Below, piece after piece: positions 1 through 8,108 of a stretch of DNA of 64,000 nucleotides. The notes below the pieces were generated by a model. That model made no database searches, was not told where the DNA came from, and saw only the letters and a program-made list of their open reading frames with translations. A program made the position numbers and the translations under genes. Position 1 is the stretch's first letter. The number at the start of each line of letters is the position of its first letter. The stretch lies in contig CABUCM010000003.1 in the NCBI GenBank assembly GCA_902490005.1, positions 73,659 through 137,658 of the forward strand, given 5' to 3'. Source of the DNA: an uncultured Ruminiclostridium sp. GTDB lineage: Bacteria; Bacillota; Clostridia; Oscillospirales; Acutalibacteraceae.

Positions 1-339
1 TTCGACCCCAAACCCCAAAGGGTCTTTGTCACCCACGGAGACGACAGCGTGTGCGACCTGTTTGCCGGCAGGCTGAAGGATGAGTTCCATCTAGACGCCT
101 TCGCGCCCTATCCCGGCGCCCAATTTGACCTTATGCAAAACCAAATTCTTTACGAGGGCAGCCGCCAGAAAATACAAAAGGACAAAACTTCCAAACCCAA
201 GGGCAGCCCGGTTTATCTGCGGCTTTTGTCCGCCGGGCGCCGCTTAATGGATTTGATCCAGCGCAGCCAAGGCCGCGCCAACAAGGATATGGCGAAGCTT
301 ACCGACCAAATCAACTCCATGTGCGATAAATGGGAATAG
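1..339 (+). CDS. C-terminal part of a beta-CASP metallo-beta-lactamase-fold hydrolase (5' end outside window)
   Basis: The reading frame is open from base 1, so the start lies upstream. About 112 residues are visible. They begin with a strand reading VFVTHGDD, then a short helix and a segment ending YPGAQFDL. This is the pattern of the RMMBL tail of beta-CASP RNases and related metallo-hydrolases, where a His follows the VxVTHG strand and the tail ends in 'P..G...DL'. The last 60 residues are basic and probably helical. In the family the enzyme processes or degrades RNA in the cytoplasm, but the metal-binding HxHxDH motif is outside the window, so activity cannot be checked. It sits 79 bases upstream of nfo on the same strand. 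Identification rests on this short tail only. Confidence 0.7.
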   Translation, partial: FDPKPQRVFVTHGDDSVCDLFAGRLKDEFHLDAFAPYPGAQFDLMQNQILYEGSRQKIQKDKTSKPKGSPVYLRLLSAGRRLMDLIQRSQGRANKDMAKLTDQINSMCDKWE

Positions 340-418
340 CGCAAAATGAACTTCCGCGTATGGGCGGCAGCAAACGCGGGCAAAATAAAATTTCAGCTTG
401 CCGTAAGGAGGAACCCCA

Positions 419-1255
419 ATGTTTACCATCGGCTGCCATATGTCCGTTGCCCAAGGCTTTGAGAAAATGGGAAAAGCCGCCGTGGCAATCGGCGCCAATA
501 CGCTTCAATTTTTTACCCGGAATCCCCGGGGCAGCAAGGCGAAGGAATTGGACGAAAAGGATATCGCCGCGTTTCGGTCACTGATGGAGGAGCATTCCTT
601 TGGAAAAATCCTAGCCCACGCCCCTTATACCTTAAACCCGGCCTCCTCCAACGAACGCACCCGGGAATTTGCCTTGGAAACGCTCAAGGATGACCTGGCG
701 CGGATGGAATCGCTGCCTGGAAACTATTATAATTTCCATCCGGGCAGCCATGTGGGCAGCGGCGCCCAGGCCGGAATCGCTTTGATTTCCCAGGCGCTCA
801 ATGAAATCCTTTTCCCCCGGCAGAGAACGATAGTCCTGCTGGAAACCATGGCCGGCAAGGGCAGTGAAATCGGCGGGAGCTTTCAGGAGCTCCGGCAGAT
901 TATCGACGGCGTGAGCCTGCAGGAGAAGCTGGGGGTCTGCCTGGACACCTGCCATGTCAACGACGCCGGTTACGATATTGCCGGCCGTCTGGAAGACGTC
1001 CTCGGCGAGTTCGACCGGGTGATCGGCCTGGAACGGCTGCGCGCCATCCATCTAAACGACAGCTTACATCCTCTGGCAAGCCATAAGGACCGCCACACCA
1101 ATGTCGGGCAAGGCTTTCTGGGCTTGGATGCCTTTGAGCGTATTATAAACCATCCTCTCCTTCGGGATCTGCCGTTCTTCTTGGAGACGCCTAACGACGA
1201 CGTCGGACACGGGGAGGAAATCGCCCTGCTCAAATCCCTTTATCGCGGCGAATAA
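419..1255 (+). CDS. nfo: Deoxyribonuclease IV (AP endonuclease, base excision repair)
   Basis: This 278-residue protein has the full length of endonuclease IV, a TIM-barrel enzyme that uses three metal ions (zinc in the characterised enzymes) to cut DNA 5' of abasic sites. Family motifs appear in order: GCHMSVAQG at residue 5, NFHPGSHVGSG near 102, LDTCHVNDAGYD near 180, and HLNDS followed by HKDRHTNVGQG near 215-235, which supply the His, Asp and Glu metal ligands. ETPND closes the barrel near residue 262. The start is set by AAGGAGG at 405-411, seven bases before the ATG. It is soluble and cytoplasmic. It follows the metallo-hydrolase on the same strand and may share its transcript. Nothing is unusual about it. 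Confidence 0.95.
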   Translation: MFTIGCHMSVAQGFEKMGKAAVAIGANTLQFFTRNPRGSKAKELDEKDIAAFRSLMEEHSFGKILAHAPYTLNPASSNERTREFALETLKDDLARMESLPGNYYNFHPGSHVGSGAQAGIALISQALNEILFPRQRTIVLLETMAGKGSEIGGSFQELRQIIDGVSLQEKLGVCLDTCHVNDAGYDIAGRLEDVLGEFDRVIGLERLRAIHLNDSLHPLASHKDRHTNVGQGFLGLDAFERIINHPLLRDLPFFLETPNDDVGHGEEIALLKSLYRGE

Positions 1256-1359
1256 AAGAAAACGCTTTCGGGAACTGATTTTGATTTTCTTTTCCTGGGA
1301 ATTTCCGTTATTTTCTTATCTTTTTTGAAATAGGACTGTTCTTTTCCAGGAAATTCCGG

Positions 1360-1365
1360 TATAAT
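1360..1365 (+). promoter_or_regulatory. Probable -10 box for the phosphatidyltransferase gene
   Basis: TATAAT stands about 60 bases upstream of the ATG at 1426. No convincing -35 box lies at 16-18 bases: the best upstream match, TTGAAA at 1325-1330, is too far away. The call therefore rests on the -10 box and the position between two genes. Confidence 0.4.
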
Positions 1366-1425
1366 GGGTATGATCGCCACATATGTTTGCTTTCTTTACA
1401 CTATAATCACGCTGAGGTGCTTTTC

Positions 1426-2010
1426 ATGAAATCAAGCATGAAATTTAATAAAAAGGAAATCTTCAGTATTCCCAATATCCTGTGCTATTTTCGGATATTA
1501 TTGATCCCGGTTTTTATGATCGCTTATATCAACGCGAAAAATTCTTGGGATTACTATTTTGCCGCCGCCGTTGTGCTGCTCTCCGGCTTGACCGATTTTG
1601 CCGACGGCTTCATCGCCCGGCATTTTAATATGGTCACGGAGCTTGGCAAGGCCATCGACCCGGTAGCGGACAAGCTTTCTCAGGCCGCTATCGTCATCAG
1701 CCTGATGATCCGCATCGAGCCTATGCGCTGGCTGTTCCTTCTTTTCGCCGTCAAGGAGCTTTTTATGGGCATCACTTCTATTGTGCTGCTGAAAAAGCAC
1801 AACACCAAAATGGATGGGGCGAAATGGTTCGGCAAGGTTTCCACCTTTGTGTTTTACACCGTTATGTTCATCATTATTGTTTTCCCTTCTCTCGATATTG
1901 GCGTGCGGGATATTTTGATTCTCGTTTCCGGTATCTTTCTATTGCTGGCTTTTCTTCTTTACGCCCAGGTGTTTCTGCGGATGTATCAGGAAACCCAAAG
2001 AAAAAAATAA
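1426..2010 (+). CDS. CDP-alcohol phosphatidyltransferase, PgsA-like
   Basis: This integral membrane enzyme of 194 residues transfers a phosphatidyl group from CDP-diacylglycerol to an alcohol, most likely glycerol 3-phosphate, in phospholipid synthesis. The family signature DxxDGxxARxxxxxxxxGxxxDxxxD is complete: DFADGFIAR begins near residue 62 and ELGKAIDPVADK follows near 78, supplying the four metal-binding Asp residues. Several hydrophobic helices surround it, and the C-terminus is basic (QRKK). The start at 1426 is preferred because GAGGTG at 1414-1419 lies six bases upstream; an earlier in-frame TTG at 1387 has no such site. Related enzymes make cardiolipin or phosphatidylinositol phosphate, so the acceptor is not certain. 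A cardiolipin synthase gene occurs later in the window. Confidence 0.85.
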   Translation: MKSSMKFNKKEIFSIPNILCYFRILLIPVFMIAYINAKNSWDYYFAAAVVLLSGLTDFADGFIARHFNMVTELGKAIDPVADKLSQAAIVISLMIRIEPMRWLFLLFAVKELFMGITSIVLLKKHNTKMDGAKWFGKVSTFVFYTVMFIIIVFPSLDIGVRDILILVSGIFLLLAFLLYAQVFLRMYQETQRKK

Positions 2011-2021
2011 AACACGGCGAA

Positions 2022-2054
2022 AAAGGTACTGTAAATCTTTTACGGTACCTTTCC
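2022..2054 (+). terminator. Intrinsic terminator after the phosphatidyltransferase gene
   Basis: The arms at 2022-2035 and 2039-2052 pair over 14 bases with one G-T wobble. The loop is three bases and a short T run ends the 3' arm. It lies directly behind the stop codon and before the DeoR gene. Confidence 0.6.
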
Positions 2055-2115
2055 ATATATCCGCCCCAATACGGCGATCAATCTGCCTTCGCGCAGCAAA
2101 CCAGGAGGCCCCTCT

Positions 2116-2880
2116 ATGATTTCCTATGAACGGCAAAATGAAATATTGGAACTGTTAAAGGAGCACCATACCGTTACCGTGGAATTCTTATGCCGCCGCC
2201 TTTTTGCCAGCGGCGCCACGGTGCGCAGGGATCTGGCCGAAATGGCCCAAAAGGGCCTGCTGGAGCGGGTTCGGGGCGGGGCAACCTTAATCAGCGGCAC
2301 CAGCCAGGACGCTCCTTTGCTGGTGCGCACCCAAAAGGACCGTGAAAAGAAAAAAGCGGTTGCCGGCCTGGCGCTGGGTTTTCTGGACGACAACATGACT
2401 GTTATGCTGGATTCCAGCTCCACCGTCACCTGCCTGGCCGTACGCTTGGCAAGGTTCAAAAATTTATCTGTGGTCACCAACGGGATGGAAACCGCTAATG
2501 TGCTCAATGAAAACACCAGCTTTAAAATTTATCTTTGCGGCGGGCTGATCCAAAACAACTCGTCCATGGTGGGTAGCCTGGCCCAGGAAATCCTGGAGCA
2601 TTTCCGCGCCGACGTATTGTTCTTTTCCTGCTGCGGGGTTTCCGCCACGGGCCTGGTCACCGAAGCCAACGAAGAAACCGCCGCCATGAAAAAAATGATG
2701 CTCCGCAACGCCAAAAAAAGAATTTTGCTTTGTGACAGCACTAAAATGAACCAGGAGTATTTTTGTAAATCTTGTAACGTGGAAGAGATCGACGCTATCG
2801 TCACAGACCGTACGCCGGAACCGGCGCTGCTGGCCGCGCTGGAACAAAAAACCCGGGTGGTGTATCCTCAGCCGGATTAA
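2116..2880 (+). CDS. DeoR/GlpR-family transcriptional regulator
   Basis: This 254-residue protein has the two-part DeoR layout. Residues 1-57 form the winged helix-turn-helix (RQNEILELL near the start, then GATVRRDLAEM as the recognition helix and RVRGGA in the wing). Residues 75-235 form the DeoRC sensor, with LDSSSTVTCLA and VVTNGM near 95-120, a fold that binds sugar phosphates. Such proteins usually repress carbohydrate or polyol operons until a phosphorylated intermediate binds. The ribosome site AGGAGG is at 2102-2107. The next genes on this strand, a Gfo/Idh oxidoreductase and an RpiB-like isomerase, are natural targets, though no operator was identified. The ligand is unknown. Confidence 0.92.
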   Translation: MISYERQNEILELLKEHHTVTVEFLCRRLFASGATVRRDLAEMAQKGLLERVRGGATLISGTSQDAPLLVRTQKDREKKKAVAGLALGFLDDNMTVMLDSSSTVTCLAVRLARFKNLSVVTNGMETANVLNENTSFKIYLCGGLIQNNSSMVGSLAQEILEHFRADVLFFSCCGVSATGLVTEANEETAAMKKMMLRNAKKRILLCDSTKMNQEYFCKSCNVEEIDAIVTDRTPEPALLAALEQKTRVVYPQPD

Positions 2881-2967
2881 ATGAGGTTCCGGCTTTTATT
2901 TTCCGGCTGGACCACAGCTTTCCATTTCAGCCCGTTTCCTGTATTATCTTCAAAGGAGGACTCTCTT

Positions 2968-3948
2968 ATGATTCGTTTAGCCGTCGTCGGCACCAATTTT
3001 ATTACAGACCGGCTGCTTGCCGCTCTCCCCTTATGCGGCAAGTTCACCCTGACCGCCGTCTATTCCCGCAGCCTATCGCGGGCGGAGGAATATGGAAAAG
3101 CCCACGGCGCCTCTTATTTTTATGAATCCCTGGACCAACTGGCGGAAAGCCCCCAGGTAGACGCCGTTTATGTGGCCAGCCCCAACGCGTTCCACGCCGC
3201 TCAGGCCCAGCGGCTTTTAAACGGCGGGAAGCATGTACTCTGCGAAAAGCCGGCGGCCTCCAACGCCTGGGAATGGGAGGCAATGGCCGAAGCCGCTCAA
3301 AAAAACCATGTGGTGGTGCTGGAGGCTATGCGCCCTGTTTTCCATCCCGGATTTCAGGCAATTCGGGAAAACCTAGGCCGGCTAGGTACTATCCGGCGCG
3401 CCACCTTTACCTACTGCCAATATTCTTCCCGGTATGACAAATTTAAAAATGGGATCATTGAAAACGCCTTTGACCCCAGCCTCTCCAACAGCGCGCTGAT
3501 GGATATCGGCTGTTATTGCATCCATCCCCTGATGGCGTTATTCGGCAAGCCGGATTCCATTCTCGCCAGCAGCATCAAGCTTTCCAACGGCTTTGAAGGG
3601 GCGGGGACCATTTTGGCTTCTTACCCCCAAATGCAGGCGGAGCTGCTTTATTCTAAAATTACCGCTTCCAGTCTTCCCAGTGAAATCCAGGGGGAAAAAG
3701 GCTCTATGCTCATCGAGGGGATCAATATTCCCAAAAAAGTGACTCTATGCTGGAATCAGGGCGGCCAGGAGCAAATCTCCTTTACCTTTGAAGAAAAGGA
3801 TATGTGCTATGAGCTGGAGGCCTTTGCCCAAATGATTGAAAAAAGGCGGGATCCAAAACAATGGAACGATTGCACCGCCCTGGAATTGGAGCTGATGGAC
3901 GAAGCCAGACGACAGACCGGAGTACGGTTTCCATCAGACCGCCCTTGA
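2968..3948 (+). CDS. Gfo/Idh/MocA-family NAD(P)-dependent oxidoreductase
   Basis: This protein of 326 residues is in the usual range for the family, which oxidises or reduces sugars, inositols and related polyols with NAD(P). The N-terminal Rossmann fold starts with IRLAVVGTNFI, where the usual GxGxxG is degenerate. VYVASPNAFHA and LCEKPAA near residues 65-90 carry the conserved EKP lysine. The C-terminal half has the mixed sheet domain with DIGCYCIHPL near residue 175. The start at 2968 is chosen because AAGGAGGA at 2953-2960 lies seven bases upstream; the frame is open back to 2881 but without a site. It follows the DeoR gene by 87 bases and probably belongs to its regulon. The substrate cannot be read from the sequence. 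Confidence 0.85.
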   Translation: MIRLAVVGTNFITDRLLAALPLCGKFTLTAVYSRSLSRAEEYGKAHGASYFYESLDQLAESPQVDAVYVASPNAFHAAQAQRLLNGGKHVLCEKPAASNAWEWEAMAEAAQKNHVVVLEAMRPVFHPGFQAIRENLGRLGTIRRATFTYCQYSSRYDKFKNGIIENAFDPSLSNSALMDIGCYCIHPLMALFGKPDSILASSIKLSNGFEGAGTILASYPQMQAELLYSKITASSLPSEIQGEKGSMLIEGINIPKKVTLCWNQGGQEQISFTFEEKDMCYELEAFAQMIEKRRDPKQWNDCTALELELMDEARRQTGVRFPSDRP

Positions 3949-4002
3949 CGATAGGTATTCCAAAAATAAACTAAAAAAGATCGTTAAGCAGCAAAATTGT
4001 GA

Positions 4003-4031
4003 TTGATTTTCCATGAGGTAATCCCTATAAT
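4003..4031 (+). promoter_or_regulatory. Sigma-A-type promoter for the RpiB-like gene
   Basis: TTGATT (4003-4008) and a perfect TATAAT (4026-4031) are separated by 17 bases. The TTG start of the isomerase gene is 51 bases downstream of the -10 box, so the gene has its own promoter and does not depend on the DeoR-Gfo transcript. Confidence 0.75.
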
Positions 4032-4082
4032 GAGATTGTCAGAATATCCACCTAATTTCCTAGATAAACGGAGGTTATTAAA

Positions 4083-4574
4083 TTGGAGAAAAGAATTATC
4101 ATTGGTGCGGACGACAGTGGTTTTACCTTAAAAGAGGCTGTAAAGGAATACTTAATCAAAAACGGTTACGAAGTGGCCGACGTGGGCACCCTGTCTTTAG
4201 ACGAGCCTGTTGTCTATTATGAGGTTGGCCGCCGCGTTGCCAAGGAAGTCGCGGATAAAAAGTTTGAGCGCGGCCTGCTGTTCTGCGGAACCGGCATGGG
4301 CGTCAGCCTGGTGGCAAATAAATTCCCGGGAGTCTATTGCGGACTGTGCGAAAGCGTATTCGCCGCGAAAAAGTGCCGGATTATCAACAACTGCAACATT
4401 CTGGCTATGGGCGGATTTATCATTGGGCCGAAGATGGGCATTGAGATGGCCGAGGCTTTCTTAAACACCGACTTTTCGTACGGCTTCGATCTGGCCACGC
4501 CGGAATTCCTTCAGGATGGCGTTAAGGCTATCGATGAGATCGCGGCGGATATTTTAAAGGAATACAGCAAATAA
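4083..4574 (+). CDS. RpiB/LacA/LacB-family sugar-phosphate isomerase with altered active-site residues
   Basis: The protein has 163 residues, about the family length. Members interconvert aldose and ketose phosphates such as ribose/ribulose 5-phosphate, galactose/tagatose 6-phosphate or tetrose phosphates. The core is clear: IIIGADDSGF at the N-terminus, VADVGT near residue 33, and LLFCGTGMGVSLVANK near 63-80, which keeps the catalytic Cys. Two places differ from canonical RpiB. The usual DHAG reads DDSG, so the phosphate-site His is lost. The usual EHND segment reads IINN (residues 100-104), so the ring-opening His is lost. A changed substrate, perhaps one that does not form a ring, is an inference. 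The start is TTG at 4083, set by GGAGG at 4070-4074. It has its own promoter and terminator. Confidence 0.85.
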   Translation: MEKRIIIGADDSGFTLKEAVKEYLIKNGYEVADVGTLSLDEPVVYYEVGRRVAKEVADKKFERGLLFCGTGMGVSLVANKFPGVYCGLCESVFAAKKCRIINNCNILAMGGFIIGPKMGIEMAEAFLNTDFSYGFDLATPEFLQDGVKAIDEIAADILKEYSK

Positions 4575-4579
4575 GCCAT

Positions 4580-4616
4580 AGAAGGCCCCCGGGATCGCCG
4601 GGGGCCTTCTGATTTT
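4580..4616 (+). terminator. Strong intrinsic terminator after the RpiB-like gene
   Basis: A perfect 13-bp stem (4580-4592 with 4598-4610) closes a five-base loop and is followed by GATTTTA. It lies five bases after the stop codon. Confidence 0.9.
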
Positions 4617-4700
4617 ATAAAACACCGGTTGCCTCTAAAGCCCTTGGATTTAAAGCGCAGGGGGTTCCAGAAAAGCCCTTTTCACGCGGTAACCAGCGTC

Positions 4701-4732
4701 ATAAAAATGACACGCTTATTTCTAAGCGTGTC
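4701..4732 (-). terminator. Intrinsic terminator of the first sugar ABC operon
   Basis: On the minus strand a perfect 10-bp stem (4732-4723 with 4718-4709) with a GAAA loop is followed by ATTTTTA. It lies about 60 bases downstream of the last permease gene. Confidence 0.85.
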
Positions 4733-4734
4733 CG

Positions 4735-4760
4735 GAAGGCTGGCCCAGCAGCCAGCCTTC
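4735..4760 (-). other. Second perfect hairpin in the operon trailer
   Basis: A 10-bp perfect inverted repeat (4735-4744 with 4751-4760) with a six-base loop lies between the last permease stop codon and the terminator at 4701-4732. It has no T run of its own. It may protect the 3' end of the transcript. Confidence 0.55.
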
Positions 4761-4794
4761 ACTGGCCGCTGAACCTATGCGGAGGAGAACATGA

Positions 4795-5634
4795 TTATCC
4801 TTTTACGGCGCCAGAGGTCAAACCCTTAATCAGGGACTTCAAAGAAAACCAGCCGCATACAATCGGCGGCAGCGACGCCAGCGTGGTAGAAGCGCACAGC
4901 TTGGCGATGAACTGCCCCTGCTGTTCCTTGAACTTTTGCAGATAAACCGGCACCGTGGCAGTCATCGGCGAGGATAAATTAAATCCCAAGAAAAACTCGT
5001 TCCAAATAAACACCGCCACCAGCAGCGCCGCGGTGATGATGCCTACCCGGGCCATAGGAACCACAATGCGAAACATGAGCCTAAGCCCGTCGCAGCCATC
5101 CACCCGGGCCGCTTCCACCACTTCAGTGGGAATGTCGCAGAAGAAGGAGTAAACAAGCCAAACCCCAATGGGGATATGGAAGCCGACATACAGAAACAAA
5201 AGGCTCCAGGCGTTCTGATTCAGATGGAATGTGCTGAAAATAATATACAGCGGTAAAAGCACCGCCACCGGAGGCAGCAGTATCGTGGTGATAAACCAAT
5301 AGTACATACTGCCGCCCCGGCCCTTTTTCTTAAACCGGGCAAACAGGATAGCAAATGCCGCGAAAACGGATAAAATCGTGGTGATGATGGTTCCAAGCAC
5401 CACTTGGAACACGGAATTACCCAGATAACGCATCATATCGGAATTCAGAACTTCCTTATAGGTATCAAGCGTAGGGGTAAATGTCAACGCGGGATAAGCC
5501 GCTTGGTTTTCTGTTTTAAAGCCGGTGATGAACATATAAAAAACTGGGAAAAAGTAAAACGCTGCAAACAGAAGGGTTCCGCAGAAGATGACCCATTTCA
5601 TCAGCTGCTTTTTGAAGTGCAGGCTGTTTTTCAT
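4795..5634 (-). CDS. Carbohydrate ABC transporter permease (MalG/LacG type)
   Basis: This is an inner-membrane subunit of 279 residues with about six hydrophobic helices. The cytoplasmic EAA loop near residues 180-200 reads EVVEAARVDGCDGLRLMF...VVPM, the contact point for the ATPase in sugar importers of this class. The start is placed at ATG 5634, eight bases after AGGAG; a GTG at 5643 almost touches that site and is less likely. It is the last gene of a minus-strand operon of alcohol dehydrogenase, binding lipoprotein, permease and permease. No ATPase gene is present, which is common in Firmicutes that share one MsmK-like ATPase among several importers. The transported sugar is not known. 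Confidence 0.9.
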   Translation of the reverse strand: MKNSLHFKKQLMKWVIFCGTLLFAAFYFFPVFYMFITGFKTENQAAYPALTFTPTLDTYKEVLNSDMMRYLGNSVFQVVLGTIITTILSVFAAFAILFARFKKKGRGGSMYYWFITTILLPPVAVLLPLYIIFSTFHLNQNAWSLLFLYVGFHIPIGVWLVYSFFCDIPTEVVEAARVDGCDGLRLMFRIVVPMARVGIITAALLVAVFIWNEFFLGFNLSSPMTATVPVYLQKFKEQQGQFIAKLCASTTLASLPPIVCGWFSLKSLIKGLTSGAVKG

Positions 5635-5650
5635 AAAACTCACTCCTGAT

Positions 5651-6526
5651 TCAAACCTTTCTCTTCTGCATGGAAGAGAAAAGGAATTTTATACATACCA
5701 GAATAATCGCCACTACAATCACAGAAACCGCCGCCGTACGGCCCACGTTGTGCGAGCTTGTCAGCTGCTTATAAATTTCATAGGTAAACGTGTAGGTCGA
5801 AGTTCCCGGACCGCCTAGGGTGGTGGTTACAATCAGCCCCAGTTCTTTAATAATGAAAACAAAGCCCAGCATCATCGCCACCTGCAGATAATTGAATATC
5901 ATCGGCAGCTTGATTTTAAAAGTCAATACCCACCAGTTGCATCCGTCGATTTTCGCGCTTTCCACTACCTCTTCCGATATTCCCTGAAGCCCGCCTAAAT
6001 AGATCATAATGAAAAAAGGCATCCACTGCCAAATAAAAATCACAATCAAGGAAAGCATTGGATATCTGGACAATGGATCGCTGGGCACGCCGCCAAACGC
6101 CCTGACAACTTTTCCATACCAGCCAAAGGAAATATTGAAAATCGTGTATTTCCAAATAACGCCGCTGGCGGTGGTCATCAGGAAAAAGGGTGTGATGACC
6201 ATCGTGCGGAACAGCCGCTTGCCGGGGATGTCATGATCCAGCAGCAGGGCGATTAAATAGCCGAGAAATGTGCATACAACCAAAGACACAACCACTAAAA
6301 CAGCCGTCTGTAAGGCGATTTTCCAGAATTCTAAATCTGTGAGAAAATAAATATAATTTTTCAGCCCGGCAAAGGTAATCCCTCTATCCGGCCTGGTTAG
6401 ATTCCAGTTTGTAAATGAATAAACGATACAAAAAATAAAAGGGATTTGGGTACAGATAGCCACAATCACCACGGCGGGGACTAAATAAAACCTTTCACCT
6501 GAGAATTTACTTTTTTTCCCTAACAT
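5651..6526 (-). CDS. Carbohydrate ABC transporter permease (MalF/UgpA type)
   Basis: This 291-residue inner-membrane protein has six predicted helices. The EAA loop EVVESAKIDGCNWWVLTFKIKLPM lies in the C-terminal third. It should pair with the downstream permease, which starts 16 bases after this stop codon, to form the channel of a type I sugar importer. The ATG at 6526 is preceded by AAAGGAAGG. A longer frame reaches 6583, but its start would fall inside the hairpin at 6550-6585, so the shorter form is preferred. The gap to the binding-protein gene holds that hairpin, which may lower expression of the permeases relative to the binding protein. Confidence 0.9.
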   Translation of the reverse strand: MLGKKSKFSGERFYLVPAVVIVAICTQIPFIFCIVYSFTNWNLTRPDRGITFAGLKNYIYFLTDLEFWKIALQTAVLVVVSLVVCTFLGYLIALLLDHDIPGKRLFRTMVITPFFLMTTASGVIWKYTIFNISFGWYGKVVRAFGGVPSDPLSRYPMLSLIVIFIWQWMPFFIMIYLGGLQGISEEVVESAKIDGCNWWVLTFKIKLPMIFNYLQVAMMLGFVFIIKELGLIVTTTLGGPGTSTYTFTYEIYKQLTSSHNVGRTAAVSVIVVAIILVCIKFLFSSMQKRKV

Positions 6527-6549
6527 CGCACGCCTTCCTTTCGTGAGTT

Positions 6550-6585
6550 CATTGGGGCCTGAGAAGCCTTTCTCAGGCCCCAATG
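6550..6585 (-). promoter_or_regulatory. Perfect 16-bp intercistronic hairpin between binding protein and permease genes
   Basis: The arms 6550-6565 and 6570-6585 are exact complements with a four-base loop. No T run follows on the minus strand. Hairpins of this kind after a binding-protein gene commonly stabilise the upstream message and partly end transcription, giving more binding protein than permease. Confidence 0.75.
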
Positions 6586-6602
6586 GTTATTCCTGCATCC
6601 GT

Positions 6603-8003
6603 TTACTCTTTGTAGCCTGCTTCCACCGCTTCATCCGCGAAGTATTGATCGCAATTGTCAAGCGCGGTATCAAGATCAATATCACCAATGACATAAGAGG
6701 CCAGCTGCTGGGTCATATAGTCGCCCAGGTCGCTCCACTCGGGAATGGCTAGGAACTGGTTGCCCTTTACCGGGCTGCCTTCGATTTCAAATTTCGCGGA
6801 ACCGATGGCTTCCAAGGTCTTAGAGGCGTAAGAAAGTCCCTTATAATCGTCGCGCTCATAGGTAGAGGCTCTGACACCGGAAGGCGTGGCGGCGCCGGTG
6901 GGATCCAGTCCCATGGTCAAATCCACATAATCCTTGGAAGAGGCCCACAGCATATAGTCCACTACCGCTTGGCCGTTGGGAGACTGGGGATTTAAGGCGA
7001 AAGCCCATTCCCAAATCCATCCGCAGCTATTGGGAGCGATCATATAGCCAATGTTATCCTTCATTTCAGAGCCTTCCGTATCCAGGTTGGAGGCGTTGGA
7101 AGTGGCGTCGTACCACATTGCGCCCTTACCGGATGTCATGTAGCTGATACAGTCGTTATAGGTACAGTTGGTAACGTCGTTGGGGCCGCAGTCCACCGCC
7201 AGGTTATAATAGGTCTCCCAGGCTTTTTTCATTTCATCGGTTTTAAAGCCGGTATTCCAATCCGCGTCATAGCATTTGGCTCCATAAGAATTGATGATGG
7301 TTTTCAGCACGCTGCCGCTGGCTCCCCAGCCCACATTGCCACGAACCACAAACCCATACTGCTCGTTCTGCTTATCGGTCAGCGTCTTGGCCCAGCTGTA
7401 AATATCATCCCAAGAAGGCGTGGCGGTGGGTGTGATGCCGGCGTCCTCAAACATTTTGGCATTGTACATAATAAACGTGCTCTCACCGAAGAAAGGAACC
7501 GCATACTGGTTTCCGTCGGCGCCGATCGGAACGGCGGCCATGCTCTCAAAGAAATCATCCGCGTCATAGGCTTCCAGATCTTCCGCGGATTTGGACTCGA
7601 TGAACGGGGTGACATTGGCGACCCAGCCGTTGTCGATCCAGGTGGAAAGCTCATACGCGCCGAGCATATACAAGTCATAGGTGTTATCCCCTGTGGCAAC
7701 CATGTTTGTCAGCTTTGTACGAAGGTTTTCTTCTTCCAAAACATCGATTACAATATTAACGCCTTCCGCCTTATAATATTCCGGGGTTAATTCCGCCAGC
7801 TTCTGAACCACAGGGCAGTTTACCATTGCCATGGTAATCGTGGCGCCGCCTTCCTTTCCTCCCTGGCTTTCCTGGGAAGCGGCGCTTTCCGCCCCAGAGG
7901 AACCGCTATCTGCTGGAGCGGAGCTTTCCCCTCCAGAGGCACAACCAGAAAAAACACTTGCCGTCAGCAAGCCTGCTGTCAATAACGCAATTAACTTTTT
8001 CAT
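6603..8003 (-). CDS. Extracellular solute-binding lipoprotein (family 1 type) of a sugar ABC importer
   Basis: The 466-residue protein starts with a lipoprotein signal peptide: MKKL, a hydrophobic stretch, and the lipobox SVFSGC with Cys at residue 20. A Gly/Ser/Glu-rich tether (residues 21-50) leads to the mature domain, which fits a cluster-B sugar-binding fold (MVATGDNTYDLYMLGAY near 85-100; WYDATSNASNL near 290). It would sit outside the cell, anchored by lipid, and deliver substrate to the two downstream permeases. The gene begins about 105 bases after the alcohol dehydrogenase stop and probably shares its transcript. Binding specificity cannot be read from the sequence. The dehydrogenase next to it makes a polyol or sugar alcohol a reasonable guess. 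Confidence 0.92.
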   Translation of the reverse strand: MKKLIALLTAGLLTASVFSGCASGGESSAPADSGSSGAESAASQESQGGKEGGATITMAMVNCPVVQKLAELTPEYYKAEGVNIVIDVLEEENLRTKLTNMVATGDNTYDLYMLGAYELSTWIDNGWVANVTPFIESKSAEDLEAYDADDFFESMAAVPIGADGNQYAVPFFGESTFIMYNAKMFEDAGITPTATPSWDDIYSWAKTLTDKQNEQYGFVVRGNVGWGASGSVLKTIINSYGAKCYDADWNTGFKTDEMKKAWETYYNLAVDCGPNDVTNCTYNDCISYMTSGKGAMWYDATSNASNLDTEGSEMKDNIGYMIAPNSCGWIWEWAFALNPQSPNGQAVVDYMLWASSKDYVDLTMGLDPTGAATPSGVRASTYERDDYKGLSYASKTLEAIGSAKFEIEGSPVKGNQFLAIPEWSDLGDYMTQQLASYVIGDIDLDTALDNCDQYFADEAVEAGYKE

Positions 8004-8108
8004 AATTTCTCTCCTTTGCCTACATTTTTTGTAATCATAAAGCTACCGTATTTAACCCGCTTGAGCCTGTCGGCCCGTTACGCAAGGCCGCCTAAACCGT
8101 GCCAAACT

